Shown one piece after another: positions 15,001-26,662 of a stretch of DNA of 64,000 bases. The position numbers and the translations under genes are program-made. Source of the DNA: Brachypodium distachyon. Its lineage: Eukaryota > Streptophyta > Magnoliopsida > Poales > Poaceae. Under the pieces are notes generated by a model. The model had not been told where the DNA came from. It saw nothing but the letters and a program-made list of their open reading frames with translations, and made no database searches. How positions within the stretch are numbered: the stretch's first letter is position 1; every line of letters begins with the position of its first letter. The stretch covers positions 56,062,914-56,126,913 of the forward strand of contig NC_016132.3 of assembly GCF_000005505.3 (NCBI RefSeq), given 5' to 3'.

Positions 15001-15224
15001 CGTTCTGCTGCTCTACGTTCTCTTCTGGGTTAAGGTTAGCACCCTTTGTAGCAAACATAATTGCACTTCCAACTGGTTCGCTTATGTTCATCTTTCTGTT
15101 GGAACAGCTGGATCTTTTCACAACTCTGAAGTACCTTGGCTTCCTTGCTGTCTTCCTTGTGTTCGTTGGCCATAGGGCCCTATCTTATCTATCCTCGACA
15201 TCGACGAAACAGAAGACTGCTTGA
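9065..15224 (+). CDS. RPN2: Ribophorin II, oligosaccharyltransferase subunit (RPN2/Swp1 family)
   Basis: Subunit of the ER oligosaccharyltransferase complex, which N-glycosylates nascent proteins in the ER lumen; the Arabidopsis orthologue is HAPLESS6. The 19 exons are 9065-9216, 9377-9569, 9652-9741, 9847-9903, 10016-10085, 10419-10483, 11117-11171, 11517-11644, 11722-11837, 11943-12012, 12422-12523, 12637-12726, 12811-12959, 13402-13513, 13592-13675, 14391-14471, 14543-14767, 14912-15034 and 15108-15224. They encode 692 residues, the normal plant length. A signal peptide ([20 protein letters not shown]) leads a long lumenal region. Three C-terminal membrane segments lie near residues 593-613, 630-654 and 660-680, and the tail ends in TKQKTA. 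Intron 9 has a GC donor. Intron 13 contains a Stowaway and intron 15 a foreign coding fragment. Confidence 0.95.
13120..13207. mobile_element. Stowaway-type MITE in ribophorin II intron 13
   Basis: CTCCCTCCGATCCATATTAA and its inverted copy TTAATATGGATCGGAGGGAG bound an 88-bp element, with TA on both sides. The near-perfect 20-bp ends suggest recent insertion. It lies wholly within the intron. Confidence 0.92.
13782..13913 (+). pseudogene. Foreign coding fragment inside ribophorin II intron 15
   Basis: A 43-codon frame beginning [15 protein letters not shown] and ending [12 protein letters not shown] before TAG has the composition of real coding sequence: charged, mildly coiled-coil, no low complexity. 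It is preceded by a splice-acceptor-like TATGTTATCCAG. Its phase does not fit the neighbouring ribophorin exons (exon 15 ends in phase 0; this needs phase 1), and ribophorin II has no such segment. I do not recognise the parent gene. It may be a captured exon. Confidence 0.4.
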
Positions 15225-16382
15225 GGATGAAGTGAGTTCCGTGATCATCAATTTTCAAGCGGTAGCAGTTGCTTGGGTTCTGCGAGTTCCTTTGTTTGAG
15301 ATTCTGACCAAGGTTTTCCTGAGCAACTTGAGTTTTGAGGGACAGCTCGGTTTTATTGTTAGTGGATGCCAAGAATCTTGGAACTAGAAAAGTAGTAGGA
15401 CCTCACCTTCATGTATGATGCACTGATGTTTACTAAATAGGCTGGACTTTTGAACATAGACTTAATAAGATTGTATTCTTACAAAAGAATATTAACTTCT
15501 GTTAAAAAAATCCTTTTGGTTTTCAAACTCATGACGCTAAGATTGCAATATTACAGGACCAACATGCCATGAACGCAGCAAATCTTTATGGAAATCTTGA
15601 AGAGATTCCTTGAATATTATACATTCGCTCTGTTCCCATTTATAAGATGTTTTGGCAGGGATTAGTATATTCTGCATTCCAAACTGGATCTTCATACAGA
15701 ATTTATACAAAGAACAAGAAACGGGCGATCTGCTCGTAGTCACTTGATTACATTAGAAGTTTTTGGCATCTTTTCAATACTTTTTTTTTGAACCGTTTTT
15801 TTCAATACTAGTGCAAGGACATCAATTTTGTATATCCGTATAATAGATTAACCGTTGGTCGTAGAAAACGTGTGCCCTGTGTTTTGAAAAGAGAGCGTCG
15901 TAGTCATTGCCACGTAGCACGTCCATTGCATCGTATAATCTTGGAAATAGTATTTGCATATACAAGAACATAGTCAGTACTAGTATATGAATGCTTAGGT
16001 ACATGTCAAAATTGGAGTAAATTTTCTGACAGACCAGTTAATTACAGGGTCTAGATGGTCTGAGCTCCAGAATGCCTATATACGTAGTTACAGGTTGCAT
16101 CTGACAATGTTTTGGTAAATGAATCATGTATGAACTACTCCATTTTGTGAATCCATATATTGCCGTCGCTTGCTCCTTTTAGAGCGTTTTAAATTTTAGT
16201 TCGGTTAGTTGGTATATGCGAATCATTAGAACCGGACACTTCGAGGTAACCTCAATTATTTGACCAACGGGCCATGGCCGGACGTAATGAATACTCCAAT
16301 GACAGACGACTCTCTTGCCCGCCGTTCCACTTGAAAAAAACCTCGTGGACTGCTTGCTAAACCACCTTCTGTGATTTCAGGG
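15225..16382. other. 3' spacer between convergent ribophorin II and ABC transporter genes
   Basis: The first few hundred bases are presumably the ribophorin II 3' UTR. One end of a degraded MITE (CGCTCTGTTCCCATTTATAAGA, near 15626-15647) is visible. No other feature was seen. The two genes converge here. Confidence 0.6.
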
Positions 16383-19300
16383 CTATGGGAGAGTGTCATC
16401 TTGTCGCCGAGCTAGCCTTGAATACAAACCATCCTGCTTGATAAGCTCACTGTGTTTTCCGTCCTGCACAACAAAACAAAAGGAACTTAGGCTATATTTG
16501 TACATAGCTGCAGGTGCAAACCTGGATAAATATATTAAAAAAATAGCAATGACCATCTGAAAATGGTAAAGAAAGCGGTCAGTCTAGAAAGAGAAGTTAT
16601 CGTACTAGTCTAACCGAGTAATTGTGACCTTGATGTTAACGCTCACAGAACCTAAAAAAAGGCTGCTGGCCTTGCTGTGATAAATTTCCAAAATACTACA
16701 GTACTACCTGCGTCCCTAAATTTTTGTCATGGTTTTAGTTCAAATTTGTACTAAAATCACGATAAGAATTTAGGAACGGAGGGAGTACATTTAAAAAAAA
16801 TCTTTGGGTGCAATCTGTTCATGTGCTAGCCAATAAGAATTACAGCATATATCTCCAAAGATCACAATTCACAGTACATCTACAGGTTTGTACTCTGTAC
16901 TGATGGAGCAACAGCAGTCAAAAACATACCTCCACGATACTACCATTTTCCATCACAATAATTCTATCAGCTGTTTGAATCGTAGATAGCCTGCAACAAC
17001 CAACGGTGTTAGCTCAATTCTCTATGTTCAAAATAGCAAGTACTGGAGTCCAAGCATACATTACCTGTGAGCTATAATAATCACAGTTCTCCCAGCCTTA
17101 TCAGCGCTAACTTCTGTAATGACGCTCTATACCAAGGCAGCGAATAAATTAACAAGCCACCTACAGGTGCATTTTTATCTACTAGGCGCAGAAGTTAATC
17201 ATTCCTTCAAGAAGAGTTTACCTTCACATAATGTTCACTCTCAGCATCAAGCGCACTAGTGGCTTCATCAAGTACTAAGATGGCCGGATCTCTCAGAAGG
17301 GCCCTTGCAATAGCAACACGTTGCTTTTGGCCTCCACTAAGAAGAGCATCGTCAACAATGGTGTTGTAACCATCAGGAAGAGACATTATGAAATCGTGAG
17401 CGTAAGCCTGTTTTGCAGCCCACTCTACTTCTTCATGGCTAACTTCTCTTGGGCAGCCATACCTAATATTAGAACTAACATCCATTCGGAATAACTTAGG
17501 CTCCTGCATATAACAGCCATGTTTTGTTGTTAAATACAGCAAAGTTTCATGTGGTGCAACAATTTATGTTGGGTAAACTGGATCTGAACCTGCCCCACAA
17601 AACCAATTCTTTCCCTAAACCATCTGGTATCAAGCTCGTTCAATGGCACGCCATCTATTAAAATCTGCATCAGTCACAAACATTACTTTAGAACAGTAAC
17701 TGGTTTGCTTTGAAGTGACTGCATATAGTCATGTTGACAATACTGGCTCCTGGAACGAAGGAAGAAAACAATAGAACGACATCGAAATAGCTTACTTGCC
17801 CATTTGTCGGTTCATATAGTTGAAGTAGTAGGTTCACAATAGTACTCTTGCCACTTCCACTAAGACCAACCTTTAGAGTTTCAAACAATATATGGTCAAC
17901 ATGATTATACATCAAAGGATGCATTTGCAGTATTTGTGAGAATTCACGTCAGTTTGTATATCTTACAATTGCAACTACTTCATTTGGATGCAGTGTTAGA
18001 TTCAGTCTTCTCAAAATTGGTACCTGCAAATTAGGGAGAACACGGTCACACAAATACCCTCCATTTACATAGTAATCATAAAACATTGTCTTAGGATGAA
18101 AACTACTATACGTGCATGTGTGTGTGTTTGTTTGTGTGATGAACACTACTACGTGTGTGCTTATAACAGAAGAACAAACAAAAGGAATGGTGTAAACGTA
18201 CTGAAGGCCTTGAAGGATATGAAAATGCTACATCTGCATACTGAATTCGCCCTTCCAACTTCTGTAACCTGAGGCCTGCAATAATGAAATGCTTTAGACT
18301 ACCGAACAGGTGCACAGCCTCACAATTCAAATATCCAAGCATAGAGACTCTAAACTAGACATCAGGTTAAGTCCAGTATTGTAGCATCCACATGCACTCT
18401 ATACTCTTGCCTTTAGAGGTAAGCTGCCTGCTAGGCAAGAGATCCATCAAGCGGAAGACCTTTTCACTTGCTCCAACAGACTGCATCAAGGAGGACCAGT
18501 TGTCTCCAATCCACCAGGTAGACAAAATCAGCCACTCGGCATACAGTGTGAATTTTGTCAGTTGCTCAGCAGTTAATTTCCCTGACATGATATATATTCC
18601 TCCAATCAAAACTGCAACGACCTACAGAAAGCTTATTTGGAAGAATACTTCATCAGTCGTGCAATGAGAAGTCCATACCAAAGCCTTATACTTTTAATAT
18701 TAATAATATTATAACTGATGGCAAAATCAAATACCTGAGTAGAATGGTATAGATAGTTCAAGCTCAAACTCCAGCCTCCATAAGCCATTGTCTGCCGAAA
18801 GCTTACATCATACAGCTTATCCAGCCACTTTGCATACCTACAAATGGATACAACAGGCTTTATGACTTGGGCAGAGTGGGATATTTATGCTACATAAGAG
18901 AAACATAAAGGATGCAGAGTGATTGCCTCTTAAACTCTTGCTTTTCTGTCCCATAGACCCGCACTGTCCTAGCCAAAGTTATCGCCTCTTGAGCAACCTG
19001 ATTTAGATTAATGTAAAGATGAAGTGAAGCACTGAGATATAATTTTGCCTGGTCAAACAGCTTTCCATTAGAGGACATAAACTTACATTATTGGCACTTG
19101 CTGTGAACTCTTGTGCGAACTTAGCTGCCTTTTTCTGGTACCTGTGAAACAAAGGTAACGTAATGATTCCTTTCAGATGAACTAAAGATGGAAAGCAACA
19201 AAATAACATAGAAACTTGGAGGGGGCAGTACATCATTAACTTGGAAACTCCACACTAGCAATATAATACGAAAATAGCAAGTTGAGAAAAGGGTAAACTA

Positions 19301-21042
19301 CAGAACAAGTAAGAGCAATTCACCGTCCATGAACTAGCATAATTGTTGACAATGTCCCACAAGTAAGCATAGTGCAGAGTCCAAGAGGCCATGATAAAAT
19401 TAGAAGATAGATCAATGCACCGACACCCTGTGAAAAAGTGATGACATTGTAAATGAACTTTTCAAGCTGCTGATCACTATTTTATTCACAGGTACTAAAC
19501 AACCTTTTCACCTGAAGCAAATTGCGTGAAATCAAATTAAGATCATTGCCAATGACTCGAGACACTTGCTGGCAGTCAGAACCAAGCCTACTTGTCAAAT
19601 CCCCGACAGTTTCTTCATCAAAAAAGGCAATATCCTAGCACAATGTACAATGCAATTAAGAAACTTCATGGCCATTCCAAGCAAAAATAAAATAAGAGAA
19701 AATTTTGAGGGCAATAGTCCCCCTTTTTCTATTTTCACCTGAGAAAGGATGGAGTCAAACAGCATTTCTCTCATACGCTTGACCTAAGAAAAAATGAAGT
19801 AATGACTGTAAGAGTCCAATCAAACCAAAGGTCATTGTGAAAGTAATAGCATTATTAAATTACATGAAATCTAGCATGGTTTTACCAATATCATGTTCGC
19901 AATACCAAAACAGCAGCTTCGCACACCACTGCAAAAGGCGGATACCAGCTAAATAAGCAACCTAAAAACAAAACATAAAACCATGCTGAAGGCAAACAAT
20001 TTAGTTCTATGCAGAGTATCTCACAAAAATTCCTTGTTTTCATGTGTGCAAACCTGTTCATCCACGTGCATGGGCACTTGCCACAACATTCATAATGTAC
20101 GATGCAAAAATTTAAGATTGTGTATCAGAGTGATCCTACCAATTCTACCATTTTTCCAACTGGAAACCACTTTCAAGCTCATGAAAGTCCAAAACATTTC
20201 CAAGTCCTAATCCTAGATTATAGACTACCAGCATATTTAAACTTTTGCACTCTAATCTACACCATCCACTGTAAAGTGCTCATATAAACCAAAACGTTCG
20301 TCAGCTATTTCACTCCAATGAGATCAAAACAGATAGTTGTATAGCAAAAAGCAGCGTTGCCTACTTTAGCCCTGTCTTATGATCCTATGGACGATTTATG
20401 AGCACGACTTGAACAAAGAAATAACTGACCTAAACACTCCGGAAATCAAACATAGAACAACCAGAAGCTTAGCGTTCCGGTAGAACACCGCCCCTCCATT
20501 CTGCGCCGAGAAGATGGACGCCGCAAGTAGATGTGGTATAGCGATCTCCGAGAGCTGCAACCACGACCACACAAGCGTCAACGCTACACGCACACCAACA
20601 GAAACTTATCCAACTCGACGAATGAACCCAGCCAACACATCGGCATTACCGCGGCGCAGACGAGGGACGCGAAGCCGATAAACACGACCCAGCGGTCGGC
20701 GGCGACGAGGGCCCACATCCGCTTGAGCGCGGACGCCGCCGTGGCCCCGCTGGCCTCGGCGCCTCCGCCGCCGCCCTCCTCGCTGTCCTCGAGGCGCCAC
20801 CAGCTGCCCCCCGGGAGCACGTTCCGCAGCCGCTCGACGAACTCGCCAGCGTCGACGCGGCGCCTGCCGAGGCCGCCGAACTCGCCTCCAACAGCCGCCG
20901 CGGCACGGATCCTCGCAGGCCGGAGCCGGGGCGGCAGCAGCCGCCGCGGGGGGCGCAGGTGCGGCAGCCTGGGAGCTAGGCTCAGCGACAGCCCCGCGGA
21001 GCCGGAGGCCGAGGTGAGGAGCAGCGCGGCCGGAGGCGGCAT
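16383..21042 (-). CDS. ABCB26: Half-size ABC transporter, ABCB26/TAP1-like, predicted chloroplast
   Basis: Membrane export protein of the ABCB (TAP-like) group; the substrate is unknown and the Arabidopsis protein is assigned to the chloroplast. The 18 exons are 20650-21042, 20430-20554, 19886-19928, 19739-19783, 19512-19634, 19324-19427, 19087-19141, 18927-18997, 18735-18837, 18411-18621, 18202-18275, 17967-18023, 17796-17870, 17590-17664, 17222-17503, 17065-17126, 16930-16990 and 16383-16463, giving 679 residues. The Met at 21042 starts [14 protein letters not shown], a transit-like peptide; an upstream in-frame Met at 21105 is less likely. One six-helix membrane domain is followed by one nucleotide-binding domain with Walker A GLSGSGKS (about 470-477), Q-loop VGQ (518), signature LSGGQ (573-577), Walker B ILVLDEA (593-599) and switch His in IIIAHR (632). 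The residues needed for ATP hydrolysis are present. Introns 8 and 10 appear to use GC donors. Confidence 0.94.
16704..16785. mobile_element. Stowaway-type MITE in last intron of the ABC transporter gene
   Basis: Left end CTACCTGCGTCCCTAAATTTTT and right end AATTTAGGAACGGAGGGAG are imperfect inverted repeats 82 bp apart, with TA on each side. It lies between exons 17 and 18. Confidence 0.8.
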
Positions 21043-22305
21043 TCTCCTCTCCCTCCGCACCTCACGCGCGAGATTCGGTTCGGGATACGGATTCCAATTC
21101 CACACTCGCTTCGTCAGCTACAGGGTCGTCGAGGCGAGGGGATTTAGATAGGAAGGGGGGGGAGGAGGAGCGGGGCGCGTCGTCGCCGGAGTCGGGGAAT
21201 GTGTGTTGTTGGGCTGGCGTGCGCGCCTCTTTCCCCTCTCGCTTTATTTTGCGGCTGCTTCCTTTCTCTCCCTTGTGAATTTTATTTTATTTTCTCTCAC
21301 TTTCCGTCGTGTTTTCTGCTTGTGTATGTCTTTCCTTTTTTCGCTTTTCAGTTTTCATTTAAAATGGAAAAATGAAATGACGCATGTGTAATGTGTTGAT
21401 TGTGTCAGTGTGTGTACCTGAGCTAGGCCGCCTTGTGGTGTGGCCATGGAATATCGTAAGTTCTTTCAAAAAATTCTGGTCCAGAATAATCATGATGAGA
21501 TTTTGGATTTGCCTTGGCAACAAACAACGCGGGGAAAGAGCAATGCAAGCACGTCTTGTGAATTTTGGCTGCTTCTTCTTCTGCTCCGTACAAATTTTGG
21601 GAAATGTATTTCTGCGTCCAAAGCAACTAAGCACTCCTAATTCCTCGCAAAAAAAAAACAATACAAATAATATCTCAAACACGAGCAACTAGACACTACA
21701 GATCAAGGGAGATTTTGCCATGCTTGGTAGACGGAGAGAGAGATGATTTGGGAAAACGTGTGGTAATGATCGATCGAACAACTTGAGCATGCCTACATGG
21801 CAAACCAGACGTTTTTTTTCCTTCAAAAAGTCAATAGCCAAACTTTATTTTACTTGGCCAGTAATTAGTAAAAACTGATTTAGTCTGGATAGATGTGCAT
21901 AGTACAATTAGATTTGTCACTGAATTTTGTTTGACCAAATATTTTTTGTATGGAGTACTAAATTTTACTTATATGGAGTACTTATCTAAAATGAATAGCT
22001 AAATGTGGATATTAGAGAATGTACAACATCAATAAAGACATCATTCTTAAATCAGAGGGGGGTATTTCTCAAAGACCAAAAGACATGGCATGTCGGCCTA
22101 CATGCTCAAAAGGAAGTTTTGAAAGTGGGTCGAAAGTCAATGTACATGATATAATCGGGACTTTCATGACAATGATAACTAGTTGTCCCGACAAATAAGG
22201 TGTGTTGGCTTCTTCTGCACAAATTTCAGACTTAAACGTGGGTTTAAATTTTTTACTATGCTTACAACACCTTGTCGGTTTGTGCTTTTGGTACACTATA
22301 TATTA

Positions 22306-22415
22306 CTCCCTCCGTCCCATATTAAGTGACTTAAAAATTTGTTCAAATATAGATGTATCTATGACTAAAAAGCGTCTAAATACATGTAATAGTCATTTAA
22401 TATAAACGGAGGGAG
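22306..22415. mobile_element. Stowaway-type MITE
   Basis: CTCCCTCCGTCCCATATTAA at the left and TTTAATATAAACGGAGGGAG at the right are inverted repeats, with TA outside both. The element is 110 bp. A 20-bp tandem duplication spans its right edge. Confidence 0.9.
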
Positions 22416-22445
22416 TAGTATGCTGACGGAGGGAGTAGTATGCTG
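22406..22445. repeat. 20-bp tandem duplication across a MITE end
   Basis: ACGGAGGGAGTAGTATGCTG occurs at 22406-22425 and again exactly at 22426-22445. It covers the last bases of the Stowaway element, the TA target and adjacent host DNA. Confidence 0.95.
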
Positions 22446-25400
22446 ACACCTTATCGATTTGTGCTCTTGCTAAGCTAGGAGCATAACTTACAGCATATTA
22501 TTCTAGAAAAAAAATAACTTCCGGCGTATCCACCACACAAAACGTATCTGACGGCTCTCCCCTGCTCAGTACTATGTTTTCGCTGCTGAACCAACCTATC
22601 ATTCTATTTTACTGAAATAACAATTAATATTAAAATTTAGTGATATATCGATGAAATAATATATCTTAACGTAATTCCAACGATATATCAACAGAATTTT
22701 AATGAACATTGATATTTTGCTGATAATTCTTTATTAAACATATCTTATTTCATTAATATATCATTAAAAAATCAATGTCATTACTATTTTATTGAAATAC
22801 GCATCTTTCCTCCAAAACTGAGCAGGAACGAGAAGTAGTAGTGAGCTGTGAGCGGAGGTAAGTTAGCAAGAGCAATGTTAGTGGATCTGGTTCCGGAGCA
22901 GACGTCCAGGAGACGCAGCGTGCCAACGAGAACGTGGATGAGACGGAGAAGGAAGGTGGAGTTCACTTTAACCCATTCCTTGGTATTTTATACAGAACCA
23001 TCTGCTTACGGCGTATTAGTAATGGCATCCGTCCGTCTGTACACAGGCGGTTCTGAACCTTGTTGAGGGGCATCCGTCCGGTTACCTAAATCAGTACAGA
23101 ACGAACAGATTGGGGCCGCCAGGATTTGGGTCGAACGGTTCTTGTTGCATTCTGCAAAGACAATGTGGCTCAAGTGCACGTACCACTGAGGAGGCAGTGG
23201 GAGCAAACGATATGGCGTACGTAAAGAAAAAGAGAAGTACAATTGCATAACAAAATAAATTTGCGTGACAGCACAGCATGTTTTGCTGCAGCTCTCATCG
23301 TAGCTGCGCGATCAACTATTTTGTTTGCGTCCTTACCTGAACGACACCCTGAAATTCACACCCCGCTGATTAACCTGAAAATATATGTCTTGGCGCATGT
23401 GCAACATCTTACCCAAATAGCAGGGTCCATCGTTTCTTTCCTTTTTCAGCGTTACCCTTTGCACACGTCGCCATGCAACTTCCTAATCTGGTGGTCTGCT
23501 TTGCTAACCTGAATGGTACACTGAATAGTTTACAAAAAAAAAATTGATACACTGAATTCTTTGGAGACTGGATCTCATAGTCTTTCACGATGTGTTTTCC
23601 TTTGTTGCCTACATGTAGTTATATCTACCCGTTCAGGATAAATCTACATTTCCCAAGATACGAGAAACGTACGAATGCACCTTTAAAAAAACAAACATCC
23701 TCCGTGTAAAAAAAAACACCACCATCCTCCGTGTCAGCTCGTAATTATAAATAACCTGATCTTGTTGCCGCATCTCATCATCCGGTCAGTTGGCGCAACG
23801 TACCGATCGACCGATCGGACGCCACCAAACAAACAAACACAGGAAGAGCTCGCTCATCAGCGGACCACGTACGCACGCATCGACCGCTCATGATTGCCTT
23901 ATCGTCTACGAACAAGTACGGACACCTCATAAACCCTCTTTATTCTTTCCCCCAAGAAAAAACGAACTAAAGAACGCGAAAAGGAAACCATACAGCCCCA
24001 CCCACATCTTGTCTCTCTGCGCTCCATCAGAGAAAGTTCAAAACAAAACCCCATCAGGCGGCCTGTCTCGCGAGATAGGGGACACGTTGGCGTAAGCCCG
24101 AACATGGCCAAGGGAGGCCCGAATAAACTAGCATATCGCGCCCCGACGGAACCGAGCCCGCCATAACGTCATGTCGCTCCACGTACCGCGACGCCGCACA
24201 TGGCGACGAGAGAGCCCTGAGAGCCAGGCTGGGCGGCCGGGGCCAGGGTCCGTGGAGCATACTGCACTAGTAGTACGCACACAGGGATCTCGTTTCAAAG
24301 CGTGCGAATTCCGTGTCAGATGGAGGAATCTAGCGAGGGATCCACCGGGAATCAGCCAGCGGCCAGGGTGCGGGAGGGAGGGGTGCTCCGTTGTGTGTGT
24401 GTGGTGATCTGAATCATCTGGTGGTCGTAGGGCGAAGTTTTAGGGCGCCACAATGGCCAGTGGGTCGATCGATGGGGACGAGTTTAAATTAGATTATCCG
24501 GGGAACCCCATCTAGGTCAATGTTTTTGACAGGCGGCGCATGCAACGGACAAAATAATTGTAGTGTTCTGGTCAGTTAATTAGGTCTGTTATGATCGGTT
24601 AGACCCTGGCATGCATGTTTGGACCGTGGAAATTTCATTTGGTCCGTGAATAACTATCTCTGTTAAATGGTTTTCTTTTAAATCCCAGTCGCCCAAAAGT
24701 TCAAAAGCCTTAAATTACTCTCTTTAATTGTACTTTTGAAAATAGCTCACACTATTTCGCGATGGCACCCGAGACTTCTCGAGCTCTTGTTCGATTCATG
24801 ACATCTCGATATAATTTGTCGTGGTGGGCTGCGAAGTAGAGTCAGATCCAATGGACACGAGAGACAATGACCTCCTCCAAGAGAAGGTTAGGGCATGCAA
24901 GATGAAGCTATAGTCGATCGGCTAGAAGTGCCAGTAAAATTAAAGACAGATACGATGTGACCTCATTGGAGAGGTTAATTAGGGATCGATGTCGGGGTTC
25001 TCAACGCCGTTGGAGAAGAAACATTCTCACTAGCACGGCATTGAGGGATGGCTGGTCAGGGGAGGAGTTAGGAGGCCAACAGGGGCTGAACACCCTGACA
25101 AATATGTTCCAAAGAATGAGCGGTATTATCGAGTTTTTTAAAATAAAAACGCTAATACTTGTATCTCATTTCATCCCCAATCCTAAATGCTCTTTCTTTT
25201 CCCCCTTTGACTAAATCCTAGATTTGCCCCTATGGATGGTAGGGATGGTCAAATTGGTGGCGGCAATGGATTATTAAGACGATCCGGTACTAGCTCCCGA
25301 CGACCATGGTTATGCTTGGCAAAGATCAACAATGGACCACAATGTGTACACTATGAAACGGACCCCAATCTATGGTGTTTGACAAATCCAATACTTAACT

Positions 25401-26662
25401 ATCAAGAGTGCCATTGTAAAATATCAGCACTTCTTTTTATTTCTCAAAGACTTACTAGGATGGCATAATGTGCATAGTTTGGAAATTTCAATCGTATTCC
25501 TAGTTTATTTTATACTTTGATAATATGTGCATCCTATGCCACCGATCATGGGGGGTCTGAATCCACTTGTCAGTGACATATATTGGGGTGTATAGCACAT
25601 ATAATTGTTGGCAAATCTTTAATCAAATATGACGTGGAACATATATAATTCCCTCTGGTGTCTTTTTGTTGAAATCAATAATTGTCATGGAAAACAATTT
25701 CATGCACTTGAGCGCATTTTCCGGCATTTGTACGTCCTCACGGCTCAACTTGAGCGCATCAATGTGGGACGTATTTTTACCCGACTTGTCACATGGTCTC
25801 AATTCGGCTCACTTCCCTCTCTCCGTCTCTCGGCTGTGTGCGCTTGGCCCTTTCCTTTTTTGGCACTTCCATGAGCCCTCTTTTCTTCCTCGCGTCACTG
25901 GCATTCAGAGCATGCACGAACCCATACCTTTTCTTGAGAAGCGGGCCTCACGAGAACCCCAGGGATTGACACGGTGGCCACCATGTTCCCGGAGGATGGA
26001 TCACGACGTGTCAATTACTCAATTATAGGTAAAACCACTCCATGTCGATGGCAATACCGCTTTCTGTGAAAAGGGACCAAATTAGTCAATTTTGGTAATT
26101 AAAGGACGTGTCATTTTACTTAGACTTCGATTATTTGGCCTATTCTTGTCTCATGTACTCTCCATACGGATGGCCTCATACCTCACATTTAAGTGACAAG
26201 ACATCGCAAATATTCAAAGTGCAAAGTAAAATATGAAAAAGGATAAATTTGTCATTAAATTAAGGACAAAATATCTAGACACCAAAAACTGTCCAATTTT
26301 GATATTTGAAGCACGAAATATCTAGAATAGGCCAATATTTTTCTCTCAGGTGACAGACACACCAAGCCAAGTACAGCTGGTTCTTGTTAGACGATCCGAG
26401 TGACACACGACAAATACGGTATGTTCATGCATGTACAAGGTTACAGCTAGCCTTACAGGGTTTAACAAACCAAGGCATGCATTCTTTAGCGTCACATCGA
26501 TCTGCCTGACCGATAGCTACTTAGATATCTCGTAACCCCTAGCACTACAGTACAGATCATACAACGTACGGGAGATCGCTTTGATCATCACCAGGGCCGG
26601 GTGTACAACACGGAGCTAGCTAGCCTTCAATGGTGGATAGATTGGCCGGTCGAGGCTGTTCT

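Larger units (their letters stand above)
21043..26662. other. Long gene-free spacer
   Basis: The part next to 21042 is the ABC transporter 5' region. Further on there is an AT-rich stretch (22600-22800), one Stowaway with a small tandem duplication, and unremarkable sequence. The frames around 23790-24407 and 25629-26028 overlap on opposite strands, have no family motif and no convincing splice pattern. The last hundred or so bases are probably the VP1 3' UTR. Confidence 0.6.

Noticed and set aside
20531..21151. 206-codon plus-strand frame over the ABC transporter first exon
   Set aside because: Antisense shadow in GC-rich transit-peptide sequence, with no family resemblance.
23790..24407. 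Possible small genes in the 21-26 kb spacer
   Set aside because: Frames on both strands overlap, are rich in Arg/Pro/Ser from base bias, and lack motifs or splice support.
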